Shown piece by piece: positions 1-6,520 of a DNA stretch of 8,919 nt (position 1 is the stretch's first letter; each line of letters opens with the position of its first letter). Origin of the DNA: Candidatus Iainarchaeum sp. (GTDB lineage: Archaea; Iainarchaeota; Iainarchaeia; Iainarchaeales; GCA-2688035); the NCBI GenBank assembly GCA_017608725.1, contig JAFCFG010000027.1, positions 1-8,919 on the forward strand, given 5' to 3'. The translations under genes and the position numbers were made by a program. Under the pieces are notes generated by a model that was not told the origin of the DNA, did no database searches, and worked only from the letters and a program-made list of their open reading frames with translations.

Positions 1-1718
1 TCCGTAGAGTTAACCCAAAGGTTCCAATAAAGCGAATGCATTTCAGTGCAATAATTGAAGAGGAAATAAATGCTGGCTTCTCCAACTTAAAAAAGCTTGA
101 CATTCCCCTTGCTGAGAGCGCAAACAGCAGGCGGGAGATTGACCTAATCTGGGGGGCAGTCCTAACAAGGTTTCTCTCACTAATTTCAGGCAGACTGGGA
201 AAGCAGTTTCTTTCAATGGGCAGGGTCCAAGGGCCAACTCTTGCATTGATTGTTGGCAGGGAAAAAGAGAGAATGGCCTTCAAGCAGGAATTCTACTGGC
301 TGCTGCAGGCCTTGTTTGAAAAGGACAAAAAGCAATTTATTGCATTGCACAAGAAAGGCAGGTTCTGGAAAAAGGAAGAGGCAGAGAAGGCAGAAAACTG
401 CAAGAGAGCAAAGGAGGGGACAGTCCAGAAGGTTAAGAAATCCAAGAGAACCTTGAAAAGGCCTGTTCCATTCAACACAACCCTGTTTTTGAGGGCAGCA
501 ACGGCAATTGGCTTTAGTGCTGGAAGGGCAATGCAGATTGCCGAAAGCCTGTACCAACAGGGCCTTATTTCCTACCCCAGAACAGACAACAGCGTTTACC
601 CTGCAGCCCTCAACTTAAAGTCCATTCTCAACAAGCTGCTTGCTGTTCAGAAATTCTCCCCCTTGCTTGAACAACTGTTGAAGCAGAAAAAACTGGACCC
701 AAGCAGAGGCAAGCCGGCAAAGGACCATCCACCAATTCACCCTGTTGCTGCTCCAACCAAAAGCAATTTGGATTCGCAGCAGTGGAGGATTTACGAGCTG
801 GTTTGCAGGCGGTTTATGGCAACCCTTGCTGAGGATGCTTTAACAGAGAACCTCAATGTAGAGATTGACCTTGCTTCCGAGATTTTTGTTGCAACTGGCC
901 AGACCTACTTGAAGATGGGCTGGAAGCTGTTCTATCCTTACAGCAAGGCAGAGGAGATAATTCTACCGGAGTTGAAGCAGGGAGACAAAGTAAAGCTGTT
1001 AAAGCTGGACCTGCTTGAAAAACAGACTCAGCCGCCTGCAAGGTACAGCCAGGGTGCGTTGATTAAAGCAATGTCTGACTTGAACCTTGGAACAAAGAGC
1101 ACAAGGGCAGAGGTCATTCAAAAGCTTTATTCAAGGCATTACATTTCCGGCCTAAAGGCAATTGAACCAAACAAGATTGCCTTTGCTGTTGTGGAGTCAT
1201 TGGAGAAATACGACGGCATTGTTGTAAGGCCTGAGATGACAGCAAACTTGGAGAGGGAAATGGACGCCGTTGCTGAAGGCAAGAAGAAGAAGGAAGCAGT
1301 TGTTGCTGAAAGCAGGGCTTTCCTTTTGAGGGCATTGCAGCAGCTCCTGCAGAACAAGAACGAGATTGGCAGCATGCTGAGGGCAGCCCTGAGGGCAGAT
1401 GCAGTGATTGGAAAGTGCATTGAAAAAGATTGTGAAGGGGAGTTGGTTATCAGAAGGGGCAAAACAGGAAAACGCTTTATTGGCTGCTCTGCTTATCCAA
1501 AATGCACTGTTTCCTTTCCCCTGCCCCAGAAGGGCAACCTAACCATTTTGCAGAAACGCTGCCCCCTTTGCAACAATTACATGATCCAGGTTAAGGGCAG
1601 GAGATACAGCTTTAGCATGTGCATTGACCACAACTGCAAGAGCAAGGAAGAATGGAAAAATAAAAAGGAAAAAAGCGAAAGCCAAAAGAAAGAGAAGGGA
1701 GGAGAGAAGGGAAAGTGA
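1..1718 (+). CDS. topA: DNA topoisomerase I (type IA), 5' end missing
   Basis: Type IA topoisomerases relax negatively supercoiled DNA by cutting one strand through a 5'-phosphotyrosine link. The reading frame is open from base 3 to the stop, and residues encoded before the first ATG at 36 (RRVNPKVPIKR) already fit the family, so the gene starts outside the window and ATG 36 is internal. Counting from that ATG: SMGRVQGPTLALIVGRE lies near residues 61-77, the catalytic tyrosine is Y180 in GLISYPRTDN, and a family-typical GTKSTRAEVIQKLY segment follows further on. The C-terminus has two topoisomerase-type zinc fingers, C461-x4-C466 with C484-x5-C490, and C509-x2-C512 with C529-x4-C534. It ends in a Lys/Glu-rich tail of about 25 residues. 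The TOPRIM domain would lie upstream and cannot be seen. Reverse gyrase is unlikely because the C-terminus ends in zinc fingers as in ordinary archaeal TopA, but the missing N-terminus leaves this formally open. Confidence 0.96.
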   Translation, partial: RRVNPKVPIKRMHFSAIIEEEINAGFSNLKKLDIPLAESANSRREIDLIWGAVLTRFLSLISGRLGKQFLSMGRVQGPTLALIVGREKERMAFKQEFYWLLQALFEKDKKQFIALHKKGRFWKKEEAEKAENCKRAKEGTVQKVKKSKRTLKRPVPFNTTLFLRAATAIGFSAGRAMQIAESLYQQGLISYPRTDNSVYPAALNLKSILNKLLAVQKFSPLLEQLLKQKKLDPSRGKPAKDHPPIHPVAAPTKSNLDSQQWRIYELVCRRFMATLAEDALTENLNVEIDLASEIFVATGQTYLKMGWKLFYPYSKAEEIILPELKQGDKVKLLKLDLLEKQTQPPARYSQGALIKAMSDLNLGTKSTRAEVIQKLYSRHYISGLKAIEPNKIAFAVVESLEKYDGIVVRPEMTANLEREMDAVAEGKKKKEAVVAESRAFLLRALQQLLQNKNEIGSMLRAALRADAVIGKCIEKDCEGELVIRRGKTGKRFIGCSAYPKCTVSFPLPQKGNLTILQKRCPLCNNYMIQVKGRRYSFSMCIDHNCKSKEEWKNKKEKSESQKKEKGGEKGK

Positions 1719-1774
1719 GTCTTCATGTTTATTTAATTATTAGCTTGGTGAGCCTATCCCTTCTCTCTCAACCA

Positions 1775-1809
1775 TTTTTTTCAAAGGTTTATTCATTGGC
1801 TGATTTTTT
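1775..1809 (+). terminator. Oligo-T tracts after topA
   Basis: T7 at 1775-1781 and T6 at 1804-1809 follow the topA stop by about 57 and 86 bases in an AT-rich spacer. Archaeal RNA polymerase commonly terminates at oligo-U without a hairpin, so these are plausible topA terminators. No strong stem was seen. The support is only the T-runs and their position before the next promoter. Confidence 0.35.
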
Positions 1810-1894
1810 ACAACCCCTCCTTTGTATTGCAGTAATATATAGGTCTAAGTGGTATATATCAACTCCTCTGATTTTAGTGTCCCAATTTATAGAG

Positions 1895-1904
1895 TTATAT
1901 TTTT
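1895..1904 (+). promoter_or_regulatory. TATA-like box for the Lrp-type gene
   Basis: TTATATTTTT is centred about 25 bases before a predicted transcription start near 1922. That would give a leader of about 20 bases that contains the GAGGTG ribosome binding site, a coherent archaeal promoter layout. Other TATA-like runs (near 1832-1843 and 1852-1859) lie further upstream and could be alternative starts. The rest of the 1719-1941 gap shows no gene that I trust. Confidence 0.5.
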
Positions 1905-1929
1905 AATGATGTCCCATTTAATACATTTT

Positions 1930-1935
1930 GAGGTG
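1930..1935 (+). promoter_or_regulatory. Shine-Dalgarno that fixes the start at 1942
   Basis: GAGGTG sits 6 bases before ATG 1942. It supports that start over the in-frame ATGs at 1849, 1906 and 1909, whose added residues (MVYINSSDFSV and onward) look like translated AT-rich promoter DNA. Confidence 0.7.
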
Positions 1936-1941
1936 TTTTTA

Positions 1942-2478
1942 ATGCCTGCCCAAATGAAGCTCACTGACAGCATTAGGATAAATGTTCTTGACGCTTTGCT
2001 AAAGCCTGGTAGTGTTCAGCCAAACATCAGGCAGATAAAGAGGCACACCGGCTACCACAAGGCAACCATTAAAAGCAGCCTGGATTTTTTGCAGAAAGAA
2101 GGCGTACTGCAAGGATTTGGTCCAAAGGTCAATTTCAGAAAACTTGGCTACAATTTGGAGGTCCTTGGCCTGAACCAGATTGATTTCAGTGCCCAAAAAG
2201 CATTTGAAAAATTCCTCAACATAATTGAGCAGGACCCCCATGTTTACTGGGTAAGCAGCGTTGTTGGTTCAGGCAACTGGAATATCCTTACAAGGCACAT
2301 TCACAAAGATATTGAGAGCTTTCATAGCGAGGGCCAGAAGAGGTACAGGGCAATCCCAGGTTTCTACGATTTAATAAAGGACACCCAGAGCTTTTTCTCG
2401 GTTGAACCAGTTTTCAAGAACGTAAGCAGAACAAAGTCAATAATTGAATTAATCAAGGCAGAGGGCAAAACCAAATAA
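1942..2478 (+). CDS. Lrp/AsnC-like transcriptional regulator
   Basis: This 178-aa protein has an N-terminal winged helix-turn-helix (about residues 27-64: NIRQIKRHTGYHKATIKSSL, then DFLQKEGVLQGFGPKVNF for the end of the recognition helix and wing). An Lrp/AsnC-type alpha/beta ligand-sensing domain follows (about 72-150). Its motif VVGSGNWNILTRHIHKDIESF resembles the family's tG-x-x-D/N-hydrophobic strand, followed by the usual second helix and IPGFYDLIKDTQ strand. It has the usual size of about 150-180 residues. Family members are DNA-binding dimers or octamers that sense amino acids or related metabolites; the ligand and targets cannot be read from sequence. It has its own promoter and a good ribosome binding site and looks monocistronic. 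A divergent member is possible because the core Gly/Asp positions are not all canonical. Confidence 0.8.
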   Translation: MPAQMKLTDSIRINVLDALLKPGSVQPNIRQIKRHTGYHKATIKSSLDFLQKEGVLQGFGPKVNFRKLGYNLEVLGLNQIDFSAQKAFEKFLNIIEQDPHVYWVSSVVGSGNWNILTRHIHKDIESFHSEGQKRYRAIPGFYDLIKDTQSFFSVEPVFKNVSRTKSIIELIKAEGKTK

Positions 2479-2517
2479 TTTAATTGGAGAAAACCCAAAC
2501 CAAGAGCAGGGAATTGA

Positions 2518-2526
2518 TTTAAAATA
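2518..2526 (+). promoter_or_regulatory. TATA-like box upstream of the NFACT-R gene
   Basis: TTTAAAATA, preceded by a purine/AT stretch (GAATTGA), stands in the 135-base gap after the Lrp-type gene. A start about 25 bases downstream falls near 2546, which would place 2546-2613 in the transcript as a leader of about 68 bases. Position and composition are the only evidence. Confidence 0.5.
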
Positions 2527-2545
2527 CAAAAACCAAATTAGTCCT

Positions 2546-2623
2546 ATGGGGCAGAAAATGAAACCAGAGCCTGATTTTGGAAAAAGCATTGAGGAAAACA
2601 GAGAGGCGGCGAAATGGAAGTAG
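2546..2623 (+). CDS. Possible 25-codon upstream ORF
   Basis: The ORF starts at ATG 2546, has a second in-frame ATG at 2558, and ends at TAG 2621-2623. It runs in a different frame from the NFACT-R gene and overlaps its first 10 bases. It begins MGQKMKPEPDFGKSIEEN and is acidic/polar. Its first ATG sits where the TATA box at 2518-2526 predicts the transcription start, so a leaderless micro-ORF coupled to the next gene is conceivable. It may equally be chance. I recognise no homologue. Confidence 0.2.
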   Translation: MGQKMKPEPDFGKSIEENREAAKWK

Positions 2624-3417
2624 AGCTTGATTTGAGAAAAGGGGTTGAAGAAAACGCTGCCCTTTACTTTGAAAAAAGCAAGAGGTCAAAGCGGAAGCTG
2701 CAGGGCCTTCTTAAGGCAATCAGGGAAACAGAGAACAGGTCAAGGAAAATGCAGCCCAAACACGCTGAGAAAAAGCAGCCTGCAAAAAAGAAGAAGCTGC
2801 AGTGGTTTCAGCAATTCCACTGGTTCAAAACGAGCAGTGGCCTTCTTGTCATTGGAGGCAAGAGCGCAAAAAACAATGAGGTTGTTGTAAAAAAGCATTT
2901 GGACAGGGAAGACCTGTTCTTGCACGCAGACATTCAGGGGGCAGCAGCCTGTGTGATAAAAGCAGCTGGAAAAGAAATCCCCAAACAGGCACTTAAGGAA
3001 GCAGCCCTGTTTGCAGCCGTCCACAGCAAGGCCTGGCAGCAGCAGCTTGCAGCAGTTGACGTTTACGCTGTTAAAGCAGAGCAGGTTTCAAAGAAGGCAG
3101 GCAGTGGCGAGGCACTTGGAACAGGCGCGTTTATGATTTACGGCAAGAGGCACTGGTTTAGGAAAACGCCTTTGCAGTTTGCGGTTGGCATTGTAAGGGA
3201 AAAGGAAAACTTTTACGTAATGGCTGGCCCGCCAACAGCAATAAAGAAGCACAGCCTTGTTTCCTTTGAAATTGCCAGGGGAAAGCGCAAAAAGAGTGAG
3301 ATTGCGAAAACCCTGCTGAAGGCATTTGAGCAAAAAGCAGGCAAAAACGCGGTTTCCCTGGATGAGGTGAGTGCAGCCCTTCCTGGGGAATTGCTTGCCA
3401 TTAAGGAACGCTTTTAA
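2614..3417 (+). CDS. NFACT-R protein (C-terminal half of archaeal NEMF/Rqc2)
   Basis: Full-length archaeal NEMF/Rqc2 proteins (around 600 aa or more) bind stalled large ribosomal subunits with peptidyl-tRNA through NFACT-N, helix-hairpin-helix, coiled-coil and NFACT-R parts. This 267-aa protein starts at the coiled-coil boundary: VELDLRKGVEENAALYFEKS near 3-22 matches the 'NA..Y/F...K' segment of the family. A basic stretch (44-63) follows. NFACT-R (about 64-195) shows WFQQFHWFKTSSGLLVIGG, DLFLHADIQGA, SKAW, QVSKKAGSGEALGTGAFMIYG. The C-terminal extension also matches archaeal homologues (MAGPPTAIKKHS, ending in LPGELLAI). NFACT-N with its catalytic/tRNA-recruiting residues is absent. The start ATG 2614 has GAGG eight bases before it (2602-2605), and no in-frame extension looks like NFACT-N. 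It lies 50 bases before cdc48 on the same strand. I infer a role in ribosome rescue/quality control, possibly as one half of a split NEMF. Confidence 0.9.
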   Translation: MEVELDLRKGVEENAALYFEKSKRSKRKLQGLLKAIRETENRSRKMQPKHAEKKQPAKKKKLQWFQQFHWFKTSSGLLVIGGKSAKNNEVVVKKHLDREDLFLHADIQGAAACVIKAAGKEIPKQALKEAALFAAVHSKAWQQQLAAVDVYAVKAEQVSKKAGSGEALGTGAFMIYGKRHWFRKTPLQFAVGIVREKENFYVMAGPPTAIKKHSLVSFEIARGKRKKSEIAKTLLKAFEQKAGKNAVSLDEVSAALPGELLAIKERF

Positions 3418-3435
3418 TTCTTTTTCCTAAATGAA

Positions 3436-3445
3436 TAATTTAATT
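3436..3445 (+). promoter_or_regulatory. TATA-like box for cdc48, probably leaderless
   Basis: TAATTTAATT is centred about 27 bases before ATG 3468, the spacing of a leaderless archaeal promoter. No convincing Shine-Dalgarno lies before that ATG (GGTTGG only). A short T5 at 3421-3425 after the NFACT-R stop may end part of the upstream transcript, so cdc48 can be transcribed separately, although read-through is possible. Confidence 0.45.
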
Positions 3446-3467
3446 CACTGAATTGGTTGGTTGTTTT

Positions 3468-5642
3468 ATGGCTGGAAAGAGCGTTGAATTGAGGGTTGCT
3501 GACCCTGACCCTGCACATGTCGGCAGGAACATAGTTACATTGGACAGGGAAACAAAGCAGATTCTTGGAATCACAAGTGGCGACATAGTGGAAGTAGAGG
3601 GCCAAAAGAAAACAGCTGCAATCGTTTGGCCTGCAAGGGCAGAGGATGAGGGCAAAAGGCTTATTAGAATGGACAACTTCATCAGGCACAATGCAGGCGT
3701 TGGCTTGGGTGAGAAAGTTGCTGTAAGAAAGGCAGAGCCAAAGGAAGCCAAGAAGGTAACGCTCGCTCCAACCCAAGAGGTTAGAATAATTGCCTCTGGC
3801 TTTGAACGAATTCTGAAGAAAAACTTTTTGGGCAGGCCTTTAACAATTGGAGACAGCGTCTGGATAAGTGTTTTTGGCTCAGGCTTTGTTTACAGGGTAA
3901 TCGACACAAACCCAAGAGGCCTTGTAAAAGTGACTGATTTCACCCAATTTATCCTGAAGGAAAAGCCGGTTAAAGGCGAACTTGAGTCAATTCCAAGGGT
4001 TTCCTACGATGACATTGGCGGCCTTGATGAACCGATTAGAAAGGTCAGGGAAATGGTTGAATTGCCCATGAGGCACCCTGAGCTTTTCAGAAAACTGGGC
4101 ATTGTGCCTCCAAAGGGCGTGCTGCTGTATGGCCCGCCTGGAACGGGAAAAACCTTGCTTGCAAAAGCGGTTGCAAACGAAACCCAAGCCCACTTTATTT
4201 CAATTAATGCTCCTGAGGTGATGTCCAAGTTCGTTGGAGAGGCAGAGGAAAGGATAAGGCAGATGTTCAAAGAGGCAGAGGAAAACGCCCCAAGCATTAT
4301 TTTCATTGACGAGATTGATGCAATTGCTCCAAAAAGGGAGGAAGTAGTTGGAGAGGTTGAGAGAAGGGTAGTCGCACAAATTCTTTCCCTAATGGATGGT
4401 TTGGAAGCAAGGGGCAATGTCATTGTGATTGCTGCAACCAACAGAGTAAACTCAATTGATGAAGCTTTGAGAAGGCCCGGCAGGTTTGACAGGGAAATAG
4501 AGTTTCCTGTTCCAGACAAAAAGGCAAGGAAGGAGATTCTTGCAATCCACACAAGGGGAATGCCCCTTGCAAAAGATGTTGACCTGGGTTATTTTGCCAG
4601 CATAACCCATGGCTTTGTTGGGGCTGATTTAGCTGCTTTGGGCAAAGAGGCAGCAATGAAGGCTTTGAGGCGTTACCTCCCAAAAATCAATTTGGAGGAG
4701 GAGAAAATCCCGCAAGAGTTGTTGGAGAGCATGGAGGTAAACAAAAAAGACTTTCAGGATGGGTTGAAGGATGTTCAGCCCTCTGCTTTGAGGGAGGTAA
4801 CCATAGAGATTCCAAACATCAAATGGGCTGACATTGGTAACCTGACTGCTGCAAAGGAAGAACTAAGGCAGGCAGTTGAATGGCCGTTGCGCAACCCTGG
4901 TAGCTTTAAGAAGATGGGAATAAAGCAGCCGGCAGGCGTCCTGTTGTATGGCCCCCCTGGTTGTGGAAAAACAATGCTTGCAAAGGCAGTTGCCTCAGAG
5001 AGTGAAGCCAACTTCATCAGCATTAAAGGCCCGGAGCTTTTGAGCATGTGGGTTGGCGAATCGGAAAAGGGAATTAGAAAGGTCTTTAGGAGAGCAAGGC
5101 AGGTTGCCCCCTGCATTGTTTTCTTTGACGAAATTGATTCAATTGCCTCAAGAAGGGGGTTAAGCCCAGACAGCCATGTAACAGAGAGGGTTGTAAACCA
5201 GCTGCTTACTGAGTTGGATGGCATAGAGCAGAACAGAAACGTTGTTTTTCTGGCAGCCACAAACAGGCCGGACCTGATTGACCCCGGATTGTTAAGGCCT
5301 GGCAGGGTTGACAAGCTGATAAAGGTTGATGCACCAGACGAAACAGGCAGACTGGCAATCTTCAAGGTCCACACAAAGGGAGTTAACTTATCAAAAAACG
5401 TTTCCTTGCAACAGCTTGCCAAGAAGACAATTGGCTTTAGCGGAGCGGACATTGAGGGCCTTATCAGAGAAGCTGCTTTGATTGCTTTGAAGGAAAACAA
5501 GATGAAGCCAATGCCAATTGAGAAAAAGCACTTTGACCTTGCTTTGGCCAAAACCAAGCCAAGCATCTCAGCAAAGGTTGAAGAGGCCTACGAAGATTTC
5601 AAAGAGCACCACGCTGAATTCAAGCCCAGCTATGTTGGCTGA
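3468..5642 (+). CDS. cdc48: Cdc48/VAT-type AAA+ ATPase (p97/VCP homologue)
   Basis: This hexameric unfoldase of 724 aa has the full family architecture. The N-domain (about 1-185) opens with KSVELRVADPDPAHVGRNIV and contains GDIVEVEGQKKTAAIVWPA. D1 has Walker A GPPGTGKT at 222-229, Walker B with D281/E282 (IIFIDEIDAIAP), pore loop KFVGEAEE and arginine-finger region RRPGRFDREIEFP. D2 has Walker A GPPGCGKT at 495-502, Walker B with D554/E555 (VFFDEIDSIAS), pore loop MWVGESEK and LRPGRVDKLIKV. The tail ends in SYVG. Both ATPase sites look intact. I chose ATG 3468 over the in-frame TTG at 3453 because homologues begin here and a TATA-like box is correctly spaced. In archaea the family unfolds substrates for the 20S proteasome. 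The NFACT-R neighbour hints at clearing stalled nascent chains. Confidence 0.97.
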   Translation: MAGKSVELRVADPDPAHVGRNIVTLDRETKQILGITSGDIVEVEGQKKTAAIVWPARAEDEGKRLIRMDNFIRHNAGVGLGEKVAVRKAEPKEAKKVTLAPTQEVRIIASGFERILKKNFLGRPLTIGDSVWISVFGSGFVYRVIDTNPRGLVKVTDFTQFILKEKPVKGELESIPRVSYDDIGGLDEPIRKVREMVELPMRHPELFRKLGIVPPKGVLLYGPPGTGKTLLAKAVANETQAHFISINAPEVMSKFVGEAEERIRQMFKEAEENAPSIIFIDEIDAIAPKREEVVGEVERRVVAQILSLMDGLEARGNVIVIAATNRVNSIDEALRRPGRFDREIEFPVPDKKARKEILAIHTRGMPLAKDVDLGYFASITHGFVGADLAALGKEAAMKALRRYLPKINLEEEKIPQELLESMEVNKKDFQDGLKDVQPSALREVTIEIPNIKWADIGNLTAAKEELRQAVEWPLRNPGSFKKMGIKQPAGVLLYGPPGCGKTMLAKAVASESEANFISIKGPELLSMWVGESEKGIRKVFRRARQVAPCIVFFDEIDSIASRRGLSPDSHVTERVVNQLLTELDGIEQNRNVVFLAATNRPDLIDPGLLRPGRVDKLIKVDAPDETGRLAIFKVHTKGVNLSKNVSLQQLAKKTIGFSGADIEGLIREAALIALKENKMKPMPIEKKHFDLALAKTKPSISAKVEEAYEDFKEHHAEFKPSYVG

Positions 5643-5648
5643 GGCAAC

Positions 5649-5655
5649 TTTTTTT
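5649..5655 (+). terminator. T7 tract at the end of cdc48
   Basis: Seven Ts begin 7 bases after the cdc48 stop and overlap the stop codon of the convergent protease gene. A simple oligo-U terminator for cdc48 is plausible. No hairpin is visible, and the two genes leave no other room for one. Confidence 0.5.
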
Positions 5656-6232
5656 AGGCTGGAATCGGGATCACAAACCACCCGATTATGGCTGTGAAAA
5701 AAACTATGGCCCATGCGCCTGCATTCCATGCAAGAACCTTTTTGCCATCAAGTAACCAAACCGGAAGCATATTGAATATTGCAAGGATAAAGTTGATGTA
5801 GGCCCCATAAAAGAATATTATATTTAGCCAATTTCCTAGGTTTAGTAAGAGTAGTACTGAAAAAATAACACCCAATATGATATTTGTTACAGCTCCTGCA
5901 ATTGAAATTATGCCATTTTGTTTTCTGTTCGGTGTTCCAAGTATATATGTTGCACCAGGCATTGCAAATGGAATACCAGCTAGGCCGAAGAGAATAGCGA
6001 AAATAAGTCCTGTTTGCCACGCTCTGTATTCTGAGTAAAAACCAAACTTTCTTGCAACATTTCTGTGGGCCATTTCATGAAAAACGAAGGCGGTTCCAAC
6101 CCCAACTGCTGCGATTGGAAATGCCATAATAAAACTTGTAAAGTTAAAGAGTCCATCACTAAGGATTAATGCAAATGCAACACTTAGGCTTAGCCAACTC
6201 AAAATCAAATCGTTCCTTTCCCTTGCATTCAT
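5654..6232 (-). CDS. M50 family (site-2-protease-like) membrane metalloprotease
   Basis: This 192-aa, very hydrophobic protein has roughly five or six membrane segments. The zinc motif HEMAH has H52, E53 and H56 within AFVFHEMAHRNVARKFG. The second conserved motif, N-x-x-P-x4-D-G (N154, P157, D162, G163 in FNMLPVWLLDGKKVL), supplies the third zinc ligand in the family. The middle part RAWQTGL...AMPGATYILG and the GIISIAGAVTNIILG helix are typical of compact archaeal M50 proteins. It lacks a PDZ domain, as short family members do. M50 enzymes cut substrates inside the membrane, but the substrate here is unknown. I chose ATG 6232 because upstream extension needs a TTG at 6268 and runs into likely promoter DNA. 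It is convergent with cdc48 and divergent from the pilin genes. It looks more AT-rich than its neighbours by eye, with more ATA and AAT codons. Confidence 0.92.
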   Translation of the reverse strand: MNARERNDLILSWLSLSVAFALILSDGLFNFTSFIMAFPIAAVGVGTAFVFHEMAHRNVARKFGFYSEYRAWQTGLIFAILFGLAGIPFAMPGATYILGTPNRKQNGIISIAGAVTNIILGVIFSVLLLLNLGNWLNIIFFYGAYINFILAIFNMLPVWLLDGKKVLAWNAGAWAIVFFTAIIGWFVIPIPA

Positions 6233-6256
6233 GTAGATTAATTTTTGTTGAAAAGA

Positions 6257-6266
6257 ATTAAAAACC
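6257..6266 (-). promoter_or_regulatory. TATA-like box for the M50 gene
   Basis: Read on the minus strand this is GGTTTTTAAT, about 25-35 bases before ATG 6232, with no clear Shine-Dalgarno in between. It occupies the 105-base divergent gap shared with the 60-aa pilin gene. The call is weak because the whole gap is AT-rich. Confidence 0.35.
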
Positions 6267-6303
6267 AATTATTTTTCAGTTCGCTTTTTGCCGAATTTTT
6301 CTC

Positions 6304-6316
6304 TTTATTTAAAAAT
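6304..6316 (+). promoter_or_regulatory. TATA-like box for the pilin-like pair
   Basis: TTTATTTAAAAAT is centred about 27 bases before ATG 6338, which has no ribosome binding site, again suggesting leaderless transcription. It probably drives both + strand class III pilin-like genes. Confidence 0.5.
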
Positions 6317-6337
6317 CTTTTCAAAGCGGCTTCTTTT

Positions 6338-6520
6338 ATGCTTCGAGAATTTTTTTCAGACAAGAGGGCCCAGATTTCCGTTGAATTGATTATTGTTTTG
6401 GCGGCGGTTGTTGCCCTTGTCCTGCTGCTTGTGCAACAGCTGCAGGAAACAAGCAGCCAGGGAACAGAGGTAATTGAGGAGAAGAGCAAGGAAATATTCA
6501 AGCAAATCGAGGACATTTGA
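6338..6520 (+). CDS. Small class III signal-peptide (pilin-like) protein
   Basis: This 60-aa protein has a charged N-terminus (MLREFFSDKRA) followed by Q12-I-S-V-E16, an exact class III prepilin motif (Q at +1, S at +3, E at +5), and a hydrophobic helix to about residue 35. The remaining 25 residues are Gln/Glu/Lys-rich and probably helical. Established knowledge: class III signals are cut by EppA-type peptidases before the Gln, and the hydrophobic helix then packs in the filament core. Cleavage after A11 would leave about 49 residues, a very short subunit. An upstream in-frame TTG at 6245 was rejected because that extension is promoter-like. Its last codons and stop fall in a perfect 41-base tandem repeat. 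It could be a structural pilin, a minor subunit or a membrane-anchored small protein. Confidence 0.75.
   Translation: MLREFFSDKRAQISVELIIVLAAVVALVLLLVQQLQETSSQGTEVIEEKSKEIFKQIEDI

Noticed and set aside
1715..1906. A 63-codon frame starting at a GTG that overlaps the topA stop, encoding a hydrophobic peptide.
   Set aside because: It runs through the AT-rich gap that holds T-tracts and TATA-like boxes, its residues follow base composition (Leu/Ile/Ser/Phe), and it resembles no family. Purines before the GTG come from the Lys/Gly-rich topA tail.
1849..1941. N-terminal extension of the Lrp-type protein from ATG 1849.
   Set aside because: ATG 1942 has a well-spaced GAGGTG, the Lrp fold begins there, and the extension overlaps the likely promoter.
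2474..3445. The identical 12-mer AATAATTTAATT at 2474-2485 and 3434-3445, each just after a gene end.
   Set aside because: It is only A/T and short enough to recur by chance in AT-rich spacers; only the second is kept, as part of a TATA-like call based on spacing.
4775..5566. A long open frame (263 codons) on the minus strand inside cdc48, and another of 182 codons at 4004-4552.
   Set aside because: They are antisense shadows of a highly conserved gene with biased codons; their translations are low-complexity Ser/Leu-rich and show no domain.
6245..6337. N-terminal extension of the 60-aa pilin-like protein from TTG 6245.
   Set aside because: It would move the class III motif to residue 43, far from the N-terminus where prepilin peptidases act, and it overlaps the TATA-like box.
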